A stretch of 64,000 nucleotides of DNA from Lotus japonicus (Eukaryota; Streptophyta; Magnoliopsida; Fabales; Fabaceae), in contig NC_080042.1 of assembly GCF_012489685.1 (NCBI RefSeq), positions 77,629,093-77,693,092 on the forward strand, given 5' to 3'. The translations under genes and the position numbers were made by a program. Of the stretch, positions 11,422-22,487 are shown in pieces. Position 1 is the first letter of the stretch. Each line of letters starts with the position of its first letter. The notes under the pieces are model-generated. The model did no database searches. It worked only from the letters and a program-made list of their open reading frames with translations, and was not told where the DNA came from.

Positions 11422-13881
11422 TTCCTTTTGTGATGTTTAATGTCACAGCTCAATAGATAGCTATGTTCCTTTCTCTCTCCTCTTCTATTTTTGGCTCAGG
11501 ATCTTTCTCTTTCTTGAAACAAATGGGAGAAAATTGTGGAAAAAAATGCACACATATAGAAGTAGTAGTTGCTTTTGTTTTCCTTTACAAGCTCTGACTA
11601 ATTGATCATGGTTTGGAACGAAAAATGGATAGTGAATACTGAATAGTGATGAAGAAGAAAGAGAGAGACAGAGGAGGGGGAAATATTCATGTTGTGTGAA
11701 GGGGTTTATTTATTAAAGAGGTTGGAATGCCACTTCAGCAAAGGGGAAGATTTTGAGCCACAAATTCTTGTGGCCAATGAGATCTTTGTGTGCTGTTGGA
11801 TTCCCTCACGTTACTTATAAAGATATATAGTGCTGTGTTCTGTCCCACCCTTTTTCATCCATGTCATCTTTTGCCTTTATGTTACTCCAATTCCTCTTCT
11901 CTCTTCTTCTACCTTTTCCTTGTTGTTAGTCAAATATTCTCCCAACCTTTCATTTTTGACCTTAACTACTAACCTCTTTCTTTCCTCCCCTTTTCCCTTT
12001 CCTTTATATTCTAAGATTCATTCTTTTCTTTTCCACTTTTAGCAGTCTTCTATTGAAGGAACTCTTGTCCTCTTAAATCCTAAAATCTCATATTTATTGT
12101 CTTTTGCATGCCATTTTAACAAGGGTTGTCTAGCTTACCCACGCATTCGTTTTATAATATTCTACTTGACTAATTGACTTATTTATATAAAAATAATAAA
12201 ATTCCTAACTTACTTATATTAAATATAAATAGTAATTTTTATTTGAATATGAATTTTTTGTAGAGATTGCCCGATTAATTGGGGCTCCAAACTCAGGAAA
12301 TTTGTCCTAATAGAAATGGGGACAAAAATGCCCTAATAAAAATTTGGAAGGAGGGATGAGGAACATTGTCAGTATCTTGCGGGGTTTCTCTGCCCCACAT
12401 ATATCAGTGAAAATACAATATTGGATTGCTTATCATAAACATTTCACCTTTTGGATGAGATCAATAATCGATTGACCATTTTGAGTGTTAGACTTCACAT
12501 TTACTATAGGTTGAATTTTGAATATTATATATCAAATTGTTTATTTTGTAAACTTTGCATATTGCATCGTGCGACGATTTCAATTTACTGTTATTTGAAT
12601 TTTATTACATATTTGTATTGAATTTGATATAGTTACGTTATCTCTTGTTGTTTTTTAAAATTTATTGCATAATTAATGTATTTTACATATTTAATATATT
12701 TTTAAAATTTTTAATATCATATTCGGAATCTCTGTGAGGAGATGAGGAACGAGGATGGGGTGTAAATTTACTCTGTCATGGGGAACAAGATGGGGACGGG
12801 AATAGAAGAGAGATGCGCGGAGGCACTCTCCCGCCCATCGCCCTGTGCAGTGCCATATAATTTTAACAAAATTTCATTTGTGCATAATAAATTGGAGAGG
12901 GGATGGGTCAATCCTCGATAGAGGTTGACTCCCCTGCAGCTGTGAAACTATGAGTTGACATAGCAGGTGGAAAGCACAAGGGCGAATCCGTAGGGCAGTT
13001 GATATGTTTGCTCGGTTCAAACCCAACTTTATTTCCCTAACACATCAAGCAGCTAGAACTTTTTCAGATTCTTATATTAACTTCAAAAACACATAAGTAT
13101 CTGAGACCAAAACTCTCGATAACCTATGTATAGCTTTAGAAATATTGCCAGTCATATATATACATATGCATATATCATCATTCCAAAAAGTGCAAATGCT
13201 AGGATCAAACGCGCGCGCAAAAGTAATTACTAGAAATTAGTTTCCAGAAAGTAGGATTGATTTTATGCTTCTAGAAATTAATTTTATGGACCAAAAAACT
13301 AAATACAATTATGTTTAGTATTTTTTTTTATAAGTCAATGTTTTAGTATCTTAAATGCAGAATGCTTTAAAACAGGGTATTTTAAGAATTTAACATAGCC
13401 TTAGGTTTGAGAGGATTGAAAAGGATCAAGGGAAGGTGAGAATTTTCTTAAACTATTATGTTTGGTTCATTTTTTATGAGAGAATGGAAATGGCTAAAAC
13501 TCATTCTAAGACAATTTTCCGATTCCTCCAAAAGTGAGAGCATTTGTTGGGATATATTTCGTAAAAAAAGCGTCTTTCATGATCTTTAAAACTCTTTTAA
13601 AAACAAGAGTAACTATGGTAAAATTGTTTTATAATATCTTTTCCCCTCATGAATTAAAAATTTGGTCATTTTATCTCTTCTCTTCTTAACCAAACATGAT
13701 AAAATTTAAAAAAATTCCTTCCGCTGTGACCTTTTCCTCCCTTCCCCTAAGTTAAGACGTTGATGAAAATAATTAGAGGACGTACGGAGTTAGTGTCTTT
13801 AGTTTTGCCCCATATAAATAAGATAGTAATGGCGTTGGCCCATTGCAATCGACGTATAGTTTTAGTCAATAGACGGGTCCA
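11422..13881. other. 5' flank of the CDF gene and intergenic DNA
   Basis: The first few hundred bases hold the 5' leader and promoter region of the minus-strand CDF gene, with GA-rich tracts near 11640-11690. From about 12240 to 12860 the sequence contains degenerate GGGGACGGG/GGGGATGGG runs of the kind seen in old hAT-like repeats, but I could not find ends. No other gene seen. Confidence 0.5.
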
Positions 13882-14066
13882 GATCCTCTCCAGTGAATTT
13901 TCCTTATGTTTTCTCCAGTGGAATTTTGTGGCGGTTTGGAACCGCCACAAAATGTTTGAAGCTGCCACAAAATGGTGCTGCAAAAAATTAACAGATTTTG
14001 TGACAGTTTCAAACCGCCACAAATGTCCACCGGAGAAAACTTGAGGAAAATTCACTGGAGAGGATC
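13882..14066. mobile_element. MITE, 185 bp, with hairpin termini
   Basis: A perfect 22-bp terminal inverted repeat (GATCCTCTCCAGTGAATTTT and two more bases on the left, its complement on the right) encloses further inverted pairs: TGTTTTCTCC with GGAGAAAAC, and GGCGGTTTGGAACCGCC. The whole can fold as one hairpin. A pyrimidine-rich outer edge may extend it a few bases. A clear TSD was not found, so the superfamily is open. Confidence 0.75.
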
Positions 14067-14339
14067 CCAACCCCTCTATAGACATGTAGGTAGGTATTGA
14101 CAAAAAAAAAATAAGACATGTAGCATGTAGGCAATGGATTTTCACCTGCTACGCATTAACATCATTGTGCTGTGACTGCTGTCTAGGCCCACCAGCAAAA
14201 AGCGAAGTGAAACATTTTTTTATTTATGATTAAAGCGAAGTGAATGAAAGTATGGAACTAGTACATTATGCGGATCTAAAAATCTATCCATTAATTAGAT
14301 GCATTATGCGCATCTAAAAATATCCATTAAAGTATTTAA

Positions 14340-14999
14340 GAGCATCTCCAATACTAGTTATTATTTTTCACTCCCTCCGTTCCTATTTAACTGTCCACTT
14401 TGAAGAAAATATTGTGTTTCTATACATCTGTCCACTTATAATTTCAAGAGAGCATTAATTGATGTTTTTTCAAGTAATACCTTGTAGAAACAATAAATGA
14501 AGAAAGATAAAATACAATCTAAAGGATAAAAATGAAAAACAAATAATACTTTTATGAAAACCAACAAATTAATTGCACTCCTTAATATGTGTGTTTATTC
14601 TCTTCCCGGACAGTTAAATAGGAATGGAGGGAGTAGTTTTTAGTACTATACATGTAGGTTCGTATTCTCACATCTGCTTAAGCAGTTCTCAAGCAATTTT
14701 GCTCTAACAATGAGTTCTTAGTTCTTACCACTATTCATTTGGTCTCACCAATCACATTATTTATATTTTTTATTTTCATAAAGTAAAAAACAAAACTCAT
14801 AAAGTAATAAAGTCATTTAGATGAGAGAGAAATAATTAATATTTTAAGCTAAGAACTCAAAAAGTAAAACTCCTTATATAAGAACTGAGTTCTTATTTTT
14901 AAGAACTAAAAGCCCAATGTAATGTCAGCATCTCCAATAGTAAAGTTCTTAGTTCTTAACTTAAAAATAAGAATTAAAAACCTTACATTGGAGATGCTC
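14340..14999. mobile_element. Tourist-like MITE (PIF/Harbinger), filled by a Stowaway MITE
   Basis: Ends are GAGCATCTCCAA and its complement, flanked by TAA at 14337-14339 and 15000-15002; a TWA target duplication is typical of PIF/Harbinger-Tourist elements. The body contains AAGAACTCA/TGAGTTCTT inverted motifs. A second copy lies at 47264-47661 with the same ends and TAA flanks. The copy here is about 263 bp longer because another MITE (14371-14633) sits inside it. Confidence 0.85.
14371..14633. mobile_element. Stowaway-like MITE nested in the Tourist MITE
   Basis: Starts CTCCCTCCGTTCCTATTTAA and ends with the near-complement (TTAAATAGGAATGGAGGGAG), about 30 bp of terminal inverted repeat. 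The CTCCCTCCGT end is the classic Stowaway (Tc1/mariner) terminus. Stowaways duplicate TA; the right side has TA at 14634-14635, while the left side reads CA, probably a mutated copy. Confidence 0.85.
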
Positions 15000-15048
15000 T
15001 AAGCCCTTCATTTCATCAATTCATATATCCATATCGTATATATATAAT

Positions 15049-15154
15049 ATATGCTGGTTAACATATTCATTCAAAAAATCTAATAAAAGTAAATTAGCTA
15101 TCTAGCTAATTTACTTTTATTAGATTTTTTGAATGAATATGTTAACCAGCATAT
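15049..15154. repeat. Near-perfect palindrome, 52-bp arms, 2-bp spacer
   Basis: Arms 15049-15100 and 15103-15154 are exact reverse complements over 52 bp, separated only by TC. The centre is TAGCTA-TC-TAGCTA and the outer edges begin ATATGCTGG. Similarity fades into AT-rich sequence on both sides. No gene or known element explains it. Confidence 0.9.
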
Positions 15155-15394
15155 TATATTATAAAAATAAATTACACTTTTTAAAAGCTAAATCTTGAAT
15201 TTTTTCCTCCCAACTCACATGTCTCATGTACTCAATATTATTTACAAATAAAGATGTGATCCATTTATATTTTATATTATTTTTATTATAGAATTTTGGG
15301 TTACATAAGGTTATAGTCCATGTATAATACGCTAAGTTTGAAAATGATCACACTTCAAAGCAAAGTTTGAATTCAATTCTTATTGTTTGAGAAA

Positions 15395-15755
15395 CTACCT
15401 GATTTTGGTCCCTATTTTTATGTTGTTTTGACACTGGGTTGATAAACGAAATAATTTATACTTGTCTACAAGGGCCTCGTTTCCCAACCATATATCATGC
15501 CAAAGTCTCACCTCATTTCCATCTCCAATCCTTCTGCTCAAGGCTACATTAAACCAACACCTTTCAAGATTCCAGAGCAAGCTAGCCTTGAGAATGTCCT
15601 TGCACCATGATGACGCTTTCCTAGCCTGCATTTCCCTAAATGATCCATTCTTACTTTTATATTTTGTACTGATCACTGAACTCCACAGATTTTGACTTTT
15701 CGATAGTAGCCTCCATCTCCATTTTTCGAGTAGTAGTTTATTGAATGCTCCCTAG
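15395..15755 (-). pseudogene. LINE ORF2 fragment (region after the RT)
   Basis: On the minus strand the translation runs through FNKLLLEKWRWRLL, NLWSSVISTKYK, SFREM, SSWCKDI and GDGNEVRLWHDIWLGNE. This is the typical segment between reverse transcriptase and RNase H of plant L1 LINEs, leading into the zf-RVT region. It has no start, no RT core and no C-terminus, so it is a fragment. The sequence on its right is degenerate, and a hAT element follows at 15808. Confidence 0.75.
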
Positions 15756-15807
15756 TCACACGCCTATTCTTTTCTGGTGTGTGGAGACCACACTCCTTGC
15801 TTACGAC

Positions 15808-16941
15808 CAGTGGCGGAGCCAGGATTTTCCTGAAGCCTGGGCAAACTTTAAAAACACAAATTCACATGTGACACAATATATAAATAGTTATAAACTGAAA
15901 TAAACGAAACTTGTCATTTTGCCAACAAAAATATAGCTACATTGAAAACAGAACTAGTACATACATGATAACATTTTTTATAAGCTAAAACAATGCATTA
16001 AAGGGAGTATAAGGGGTACTCTAACCCTTAATACAAGTAGATGAAGAGCAAAGAAAAGGGAAAATGCAATAATAGCTGAATACATCAGAACCACAGGTAC
16101 AAAGAGAAAACATGAACGAACTCTGATCTCATTATATTACAAACCAGCAAAAAGATATTTGGTTGGTTATCATGAGATAAATTAGGACTAATCCCCTATT
16201 ACATTCCAAATCAATATGCAAAATGGTAGTACATAGAAGTGTAGAACTATTCAGTAGTACAGAAAATTAGTACAATGAAGATACAGAGAGATATTCACCA
16301 ACATTAACATTAACAATCACATACATGAAAGGATTGTATTGTACCATTTGGTAATTTTGCTGTAAAAAAAACATTTGGTAATTTTGCTTACTGATTGATT
16401 ATATCCACTAAACTCTGAGGAAAATAAAAGTGAATAAAGCAAAAAACACCTTGGATTGTAGGCACCAAAATTGACAGTCACAAAGCGTCTCATTTCTCAC
16501 AGTCAGCCCACACACAGAACTAGAGAGAGACACAGGCAACAACCCTTTTCCCCAAGCCTCAAACAGACCCAAAACCCCACCACATCCCAAAACATCAAAC
16601 CAGAAATTGAAGATTAAGGCAAGGACCCCTTTCCCATAGCCTCAAACAGACCCAAAACGGTAAAATCGCTGGCAATAAGATGCACTGCCTCTTTGGTTCC
16701 CTTGTTCTCTTTGGTTCCTATTTATGTGCGATTCAGTTTCAGACAAGGTGTGCGTGAGACGGTGAGAGGAAAAACGCGTGCAGTCAGATGTGCTTCAGCC
16801 TTCCCTCACTGATCTTTTTTTTTTGCCCATCTGATACCTTATTTTTTCTCACAAAAGGGTCTGCGGCCCAAGTAAAAAAAAAAAATTTGGCAAGGAGCCA
16901 GGGCATGTGCCCAGCCTTGCCGGACGCTGGCTCCGCCCCTG
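15808..16941. mobile_element. hAT-like nonautonomous transposon, 1134 bp
   Basis: Ends CAGTGGCGGAGCCAG on the left and CTGGCTCCGCCCCTG on the right form an imperfect TIR that continues into CCTGGGCA/TGCCCAG. It is flanked by the perfect 8-bp repeat CTTACGAC (15800-15807 and 16942-16949), as expected for hAT. No transposase frame is visible inside. A 17-bp internal duplication at 16345-16388 is described separately. Confidence 0.8.
16345..16388. repeat. 17-bp direct repeat around a 10-bp A-rich insert
   Basis: CATTTGGTAATTTTGCT occurs at 16345-16361 and again at 16372-16388, separated by GTAAAAAAAA. This looks like a target-site duplication around a retroposed poly(A) end of almost no length. 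Confidence 0.7.
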
Positions 16942-16949
16942 CTTACGAC

Positions 16950-17440
16950 ACGAGTGGTGGTGCAAGAATTCCTTGAGTTAATTATATTTGTAACAAACTA
17001 CACATGTGTCGGCATATATTGACATACATGCTTTAGCTTGCTATTGCTAAAGAGTGTTAGATATCTTTTATTTATTGTTCCTCAGTAATCTTATCATGTA
17101 AATAAGAAAATAGAATATTATGTGTTTATGATGCATATTATTTACAATAAAGTCAGTTGTGTAGTTTAAATACACATATTCAGTCTAATATTATGTCTAT
17201 TATATTACTTTCTCCTAATTCAACAGTTAGAATACTCTTAGCAAAAAATTTCTAGCAAGCAATCATACACATTATGAATATTAACTTTTGTGAAACAACT
17301 TTTGTAAGCTTCCAACAAGACCAGAAAAAACTTAAAATAAATGACATTAACTTTTATTTATACTTGTACTAAATTCTCAATCGTGATTAAATGGAAAAAC
17401 TAAACATAAAGAAACATGAAAATGGAATCCAAAACTATTC
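16950..17440. other. AT-rich spacer between a hAT element and a MULE
   Basis: No gene or recognised repeat seen. Confidence 0.5.
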
Positions 17441-17449
17441 TAAAATATA

Positions 17450-19086
17450 GGCTTAACTGCACTTTTGGTCCCCCACTTTAGACAAATGTGCGATTTTGGT
17501 CCTTAACAAAAAGCATTAGCAATTATCGTCCCTCACATTTACCGCCGTTTGCAGTTTTAGTTTTCCGTCCAAATCCGTCAAATATTTAACGGTTTCTGAA
17601 TAAAAAAATGAAGGAAAAAACAAAAACATGGAAAGATGATGAATATTCATCTTCTTCACACATCTACATCTTAAAGCCCAGAAAATACATACCCAAAACC
17701 CCAAAGCCTGCAACCCCAAATCGTCACATCACACACTTTAGTAAACATAGACACCACAGTACCTCAAAAAGGAATACAATCTGAAATTCTTGTAATAGGC
17801 ATCAGATAAACAGCAAAAACAGGAAAATCTAAGCTTAATTACAAACAGACCCCACAAAAAGGAACCATATTCATCGTTTGAACTACCATATTGTCAACAA
17901 TCCACCACCATTGATCAAATTGTATATTTTTAAACCCAGCCACCGCCTCATCTCCCCAACACCAAACCGCATAACACCACGCCACCAGCCACCAAGCCTC
18001 TTCTCCCCCACCCCCTTCTGTCCTAAAAAACCAAACACAACACAACACAGCGAGTCAGCTACCACCACCAAGCTACAACCAGAATCATAGTGCAGAGCCA
18101 AAAATACGAAAACTCCAACCAGAATCATAGTAGAGTTAGAAATTCCCAAACTCCCAAACCACCCACATAGGAAACCTCGAATTTGTTGAGCTCTCCTCAG
18201 ATCTGACGACGACATCAGGACGATGACACCACAACCACCGCACACATGGACTCCCCCTCACCCCACCCTCCAGATCACACACCTTCGTTTCAGAATCTCC
18301 TGATCGCACACCATTAGCATCGTTTTAGAGGTCGATCTGGTGGCTAGTGGTGTTGGGGACTTGAGGGTTTCTATTGATTGGGGGTTTCGATCTGGTTTGC
18401 TTTATTGCTTCACAAAGGCCATAACTGCAGGAATATTGAGTTGGGTTGTTCGGTTTGGGTTTGTTGCTTCTGTTGATTTTTGGGTCTCCACTCTAAAGTT
18501 ATTGGTTGAAGGTTCGGTGGTGAGGGTATTGGTGGTTTCGATCTGTCATTGTCCTTTTCATCATCTTCCTTCTTTAGTGGTTTCTGGGTTACTGAGTTGG
18601 GGTTTGGTGGTGGCTCTGTCTGGGTTGGGGTTGGGGTTGGGGTTGGGTTTTCTGGGTTTGGGATCGAAATGAAAATGAAGTCAAGCTTCTGCCTTTGGGG
18701 TGGAAATCTGAGTTTTTCATACGGGGAAGATGTTGAGAATGATGGTGGAGGTGTTTTGTCTGAGGAGATCTGATGTCAAGCTTCTGCCTTTGGGTTTAGT
18801 GTATTGTTGCGTTCTGGGTTTTGGGGATTGAAAGATGAAGATGATGTAAAGAAGAAGATGAAGAGATGAAGATTCTGGGTTTTCTATTATTTATTTATTT
18901 ATTCATTTTTTGTTTTTATTTTTAATTAACTTTTTAACCAGAAACCGTTAAATATTTGACTGATTTGGACGGAAAACTAAAACTGCAAACGACAGTAAAC
19001 GTGAGGGACGATAATTGCTAATGTTTTTTGTTAAGGACCAAAATCGCACATTTATCTAAAGTGGGGACCAAAAGTGCAGTTAAGCC
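17450..19086. mobile_element. Long-TIR Mutator-like element, 1637 bp
   Basis: Terminal inverted repeats of about 150 bp or more begin GGCTTAACTGCACTTTTGG and pass through TGCAGTTTTAGTTTTCCGTC and ATTTAACGGTTTC; the right end is their complement. The element is flanked by a perfect 9-bp duplication TAAAATATA (17441-17449 and 19087-19095), the Mutator signature. No transposase is seen. The interior (about 17840-18780) is unlike the TIRs: C-rich on the left half and G-rich on the right half, with a GGGGTT array at 18622-18647. It may be captured DNA (Pack-MULE type), but no host protein is recognisable. Confidence 0.85.
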
Positions 19087-19095
19087 TAAAATATA

Positions 19096-20566
19096 ATACT
19101 CACACTCAATAGGAAACAACTGGAATATATATGTTAGTCCAAAAGATGTCCACCAATCTATTAAATTTTGATTGTGTGTCAATAAAACAAAGGTTACATC
19201 TGAAGCCTTCAATTTTTAATAGTATGATCTTCATCTTCAGTCTTCCTTTTAATTGATTAAAACTTGATTAACTATTCAAGAGTTAATTATTAATGGCATG
19301 AAAAAATTTGACGTACACTATGGGTCCACAATTTTGGGCTCAAGATAACTTAGTTTAAAAGGCCTTTATTTTTGGAGCATGAATTGTTTGAACTTTGAAC
19401 GATGGAAATAATTAGTCCAAGACGAGATGACAATAAGTTTTTTAATTTCTCTACTAGGTGGTAGTAATAACGAAAATTGGCCAACATAACCACATACGTG
19501 GACACCCTACCGACATATCTTTTCAGGGTATTTTATTTGCTGCAAAATGTTATTTAAAAACTATCACTAATGCGGTAAGTTCGAAGGGGTTGTTAGAAAT
19601 GTGAAATGTGTGTATGGCTACATGTATTCATAATAATAGCTTGCTCTCTGATTAGATATCTTTTAGTTTTGGGCAAATGAATTAAACATGCAGATTTTGA
19701 ATGTTGATGCAAATATCTTAACATGTTTTGGATGAAAGGAAATTAGGGGTGATCTAGAAACATGGAGCCCCCTTGTGCAGTTTTTGTTCCTCTTCATCAG
19801 CAAAGCTCAAGAAAGATAAGAAAACCAAGGAAATGTTCATGCTTTTCCATTCGTTGCTTTTTCCATTAGTTGCCTGAGCATTTTTCTCAAGATTCTCACG
19901 TGCAACAATCAACTCAACACTTTACTTTGAAGCCTTGAATATGTTCATTTTTTTAAATGTGTGAAATGATTGTTAGGAACTTGTTTTAACTAGTGGATGT
20001 CTGTCAAAGGATTTAAAAGCATATGCAGATGTAGAAAAACAGAGCATTTAGTGGAGAAAGTGGGTGTGAGGTGTTACTCACTCACTCACTGCTTTTCCAT
20101 CCTTCATTCCTTTATGCTCCCCCTTTCTTACTAGTGCTGATTAGCATATATTTCTTACTGTATAAGAAAAAAAAATCTATCTTCATGGTTTTGCAGACAG
20201 TGACACAAATTGGGTACAAGATTTTTATTAGCTTTAGAGGTGCAGTAGAATGTTTATGAAATTAGAGGAACCCCCTTTACATGCAAAGCAAGTTATCAAC
20301 TAAGCAAATTCCTTGTTCAAAATATTCTATTGGACTTGGAGATTTCAAAGGATAAGTCTGCGCGCTGGGCCTAATGCTCACAATTATGGTAACATTGGAT
20401 CAATTTGACAGATTATGCATATGTGACAGATAAATCCCACAATATGGCACTAAATATTTTTGCCACAAATTGAACTCAGATATTTGTCAAGGAAATCTAA
20501 AAACTGGATTTTAGAATAATGCAACCTAAGCTTCACTCTAAGAGTCTCAGTGCAGTATTTTGCTTT
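19096..20566. other. Intergenic sequence
   Basis: No gene, RNA or clear repeat seen. Reading frames are short and lack similarity I recognise. Confidence 0.5.
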
Positions 20567-20571
20567 GATCT

Positions 20572-21072
20572 TGTTAGAAATCTGGTTGTGATAATCCTGG
20601 ATAAAGTCAAGAATCGTGAGCGTCCACTTTCCGAACAAATTATTTCGACCCTATAATTGCCTGGGTTCACGAAATCTTTGTTGGGATAATATTTGACAAT
20701 CAATCTGTTTCTTGGCACAAGAGAACAGATAAAGGAAGTAGAGATATTCTGTTTCTGGTTTTCTGTGTAGAATTCCTTAGGCTGCAAGTAACCTTATATA
20801 GAGGTTGCACGAATGACCACAACTGTTTGAAAATAAGTCACGATTTTTCAAACAATTTCAAACTAGGGTCACAACCTTTCAGAAAAAAAAATTCGAGCCA
20901 GGGGCTCCGCCCCTTGAACCCCGGTTCGTATTCGCGGTCAATTATGCGTTGGCTCACCGAGCGTGCACTCCGCACTAACCTGACTCAATTCCGAGCCTAA
21001 CGCATAATTGTATCAGCCTATAGTAGATCACATTACTACTAAAATACATTGATGATTCTAAAAGCACCAACA
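20572..21072 (-). mobile_element. Solo LTR, 501 bp
   Basis: Termini TGTTAG...CCAACA (TG..CA) flanked by the perfect 5-bp duplication GATCT at 20567-20571 and 21073-21077, the footprint of an LTR retrotransposon. A TATA-like box CTATATAAGG reads on the minus strand near 20792-20801, so the LTR is probably oriented leftwards. No internal domain lies on either side. It is therefore a solo LTR left by recombination between the two LTRs of an element. Confidence 0.8.
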
Positions 21073-21363
21073 GATCTGTGAATTGTTTCTGATTCCAACT
21101 TATCATAAAAGCCAAGAAAGAAAAAATAATCCATCTTTTGATTACAGTCAATGGATTATGGAAAATGAAGTAGTCATTATCAGTCTGGAAAGTATGCTAT
21201 GACCTGGTGTCAGAATGCTCTTGGCATTGAGTTCATAACTATTTGATCATGATGTGGATGAGTAACGAGTTATTGTTAGTCTGAATTCTGAAAGATGCTT
21301 TGCTGACCCTTTGCATTTGTTTGCATGTGGTACTTTCTCAGGTATCACCTTTACATTATACGA

Positions 21364-21582
21364 ATAATGTTATATTCACACCTCTCTTTTGAGGTGGAGC
21401 TAGTGGCATATACACACCTCATTTTCGAAACACTTCATTTCCACCTCTTTTTATTTCCATCTCTCTCATCTTATCATCTATCACATCTCATATTTTCTCT
21501 CTCTTACTTTTTCTTTTCTTCCTATCTCTCTCACCATTCCACCTCTCCACCTCAAAAGAGAGGTGTGTATTAAACATTGTCC
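21364..21582. mobile_element. MITE, about 215 bp
   Basis: Inverted termini share ACACCTCTCTTTTGAGGTGG (left 21378-21397, complement on the right near 21548-21567), with looser similarity AATGTTxxAT outside them. The interior is very pyrimidine-rich (TCTCTC, TTTCTT). TSD not resolved. Confidence 0.65.
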
Positions 21583-21651
21583 TATACGATTAGGATGAGT
21601 ACTCTATGTTTACTGCATGATAAGAGATCATACTATTATTAGGCTTACACC

Positions 21652-22487
21652 CAATGTTGTGAAAAGCTAGATTTTACGTAAAATCGGAGATGGGGTTCAA
21701 AATCGTATAATCGTAAACTGAATCGTAAGATTCCACCATAAATTTAAAAATAAAAAAATGGCATAGATATCTTGTAAGTCACATAAATTAACAAAATTTG
21801 GAGCATTTTTTTTGAACTTTAGCCTTTCCTCTAACACAGGGAACTCTACTAGGACCACCCTCATCTCCATTCCCTGTGCCACTGCCACTAGCTCCACCAT
21901 TTTCAGCACCACCAGTTGCCATTGAGTGAAAAAGAGATGTTGAAGAATGAAGGAAAACAGAGATACGGAAGAATGAAGAGGAAATAGATACGTTAGCACT
22001 TAGTAGAATGAAGAGGAAGAGACCTAGAGATAGATACTACAGAAAACTGAATGTGTGAATTCACTCTCCCATGAGTGAATTATATAAGGAAATTAGAGGC
22101 ATCGGTGGGGTTGATTTTTGGAAATTCACAATCAGTGTTAATTCTTATCAAAACCTTTCAAATTCTTATCAAAACCTTTCAAATTTGGCAGTTACAGTTA
22201 ATTAAAGCTAGAATTCTGAAATCCCTTAAATGCTCTGGACGGTTGGGTTGTTTTTTGCAACCACTCAAAACTCTTCAGTTCCCTAATTGTAGGAATCAGT
22301 TAAAAAAATACTGGAATCTTACGATTCACTAAGATTTTACGATTTTACGATTAAAATCTTTGATTTTACGCGATTCCATCAGAAAACGATTTTACATGCG
22401 TTTTAACTCAGAACAGTGGTGCAAAATCGTAAAATCTTCGTAAAATCTTATGATTTTACGATTTCGCGATAGATTTCGCTAACCATG
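21652..22487 (-). mobile_element. hAT element, 836 bp, with a transposase 5' fragment
   Basis: Ends CAATGTTGTGAAAAG and the complement of CATGGTTAGCGAAAT, with the 8-bp duplication CTTACACC at 21644-21651 and 22488-22495. On the minus strand a start codon near 21921 opens a Gly/Ser-rich N-terminus (MATGGAENGGASGSG...) followed by a basic Cys-containing stretch, like the beginning of plant BED-finger hAT transposases. It stops after about 46 codons near 21784. The subterminal regions are packed with TTTTACGATT-like motifs, and a 21-bp unit is duplicated at about 22138-22180. Nonautonomous derivative. Confidence 0.7.

Noticed and set aside
13747..14145. Frames on both strands around 13.9 kb
   Set aside because: They arise from the hairpin MITE at 13882-14066, whose inverted repeats keep frames open.
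17839..18773. Several frames of 70-120 codons inside the MULE
   Set aside because: Low-complexity G- or C-rich translation, no domain or motif recognised, and overlapping in both directions.
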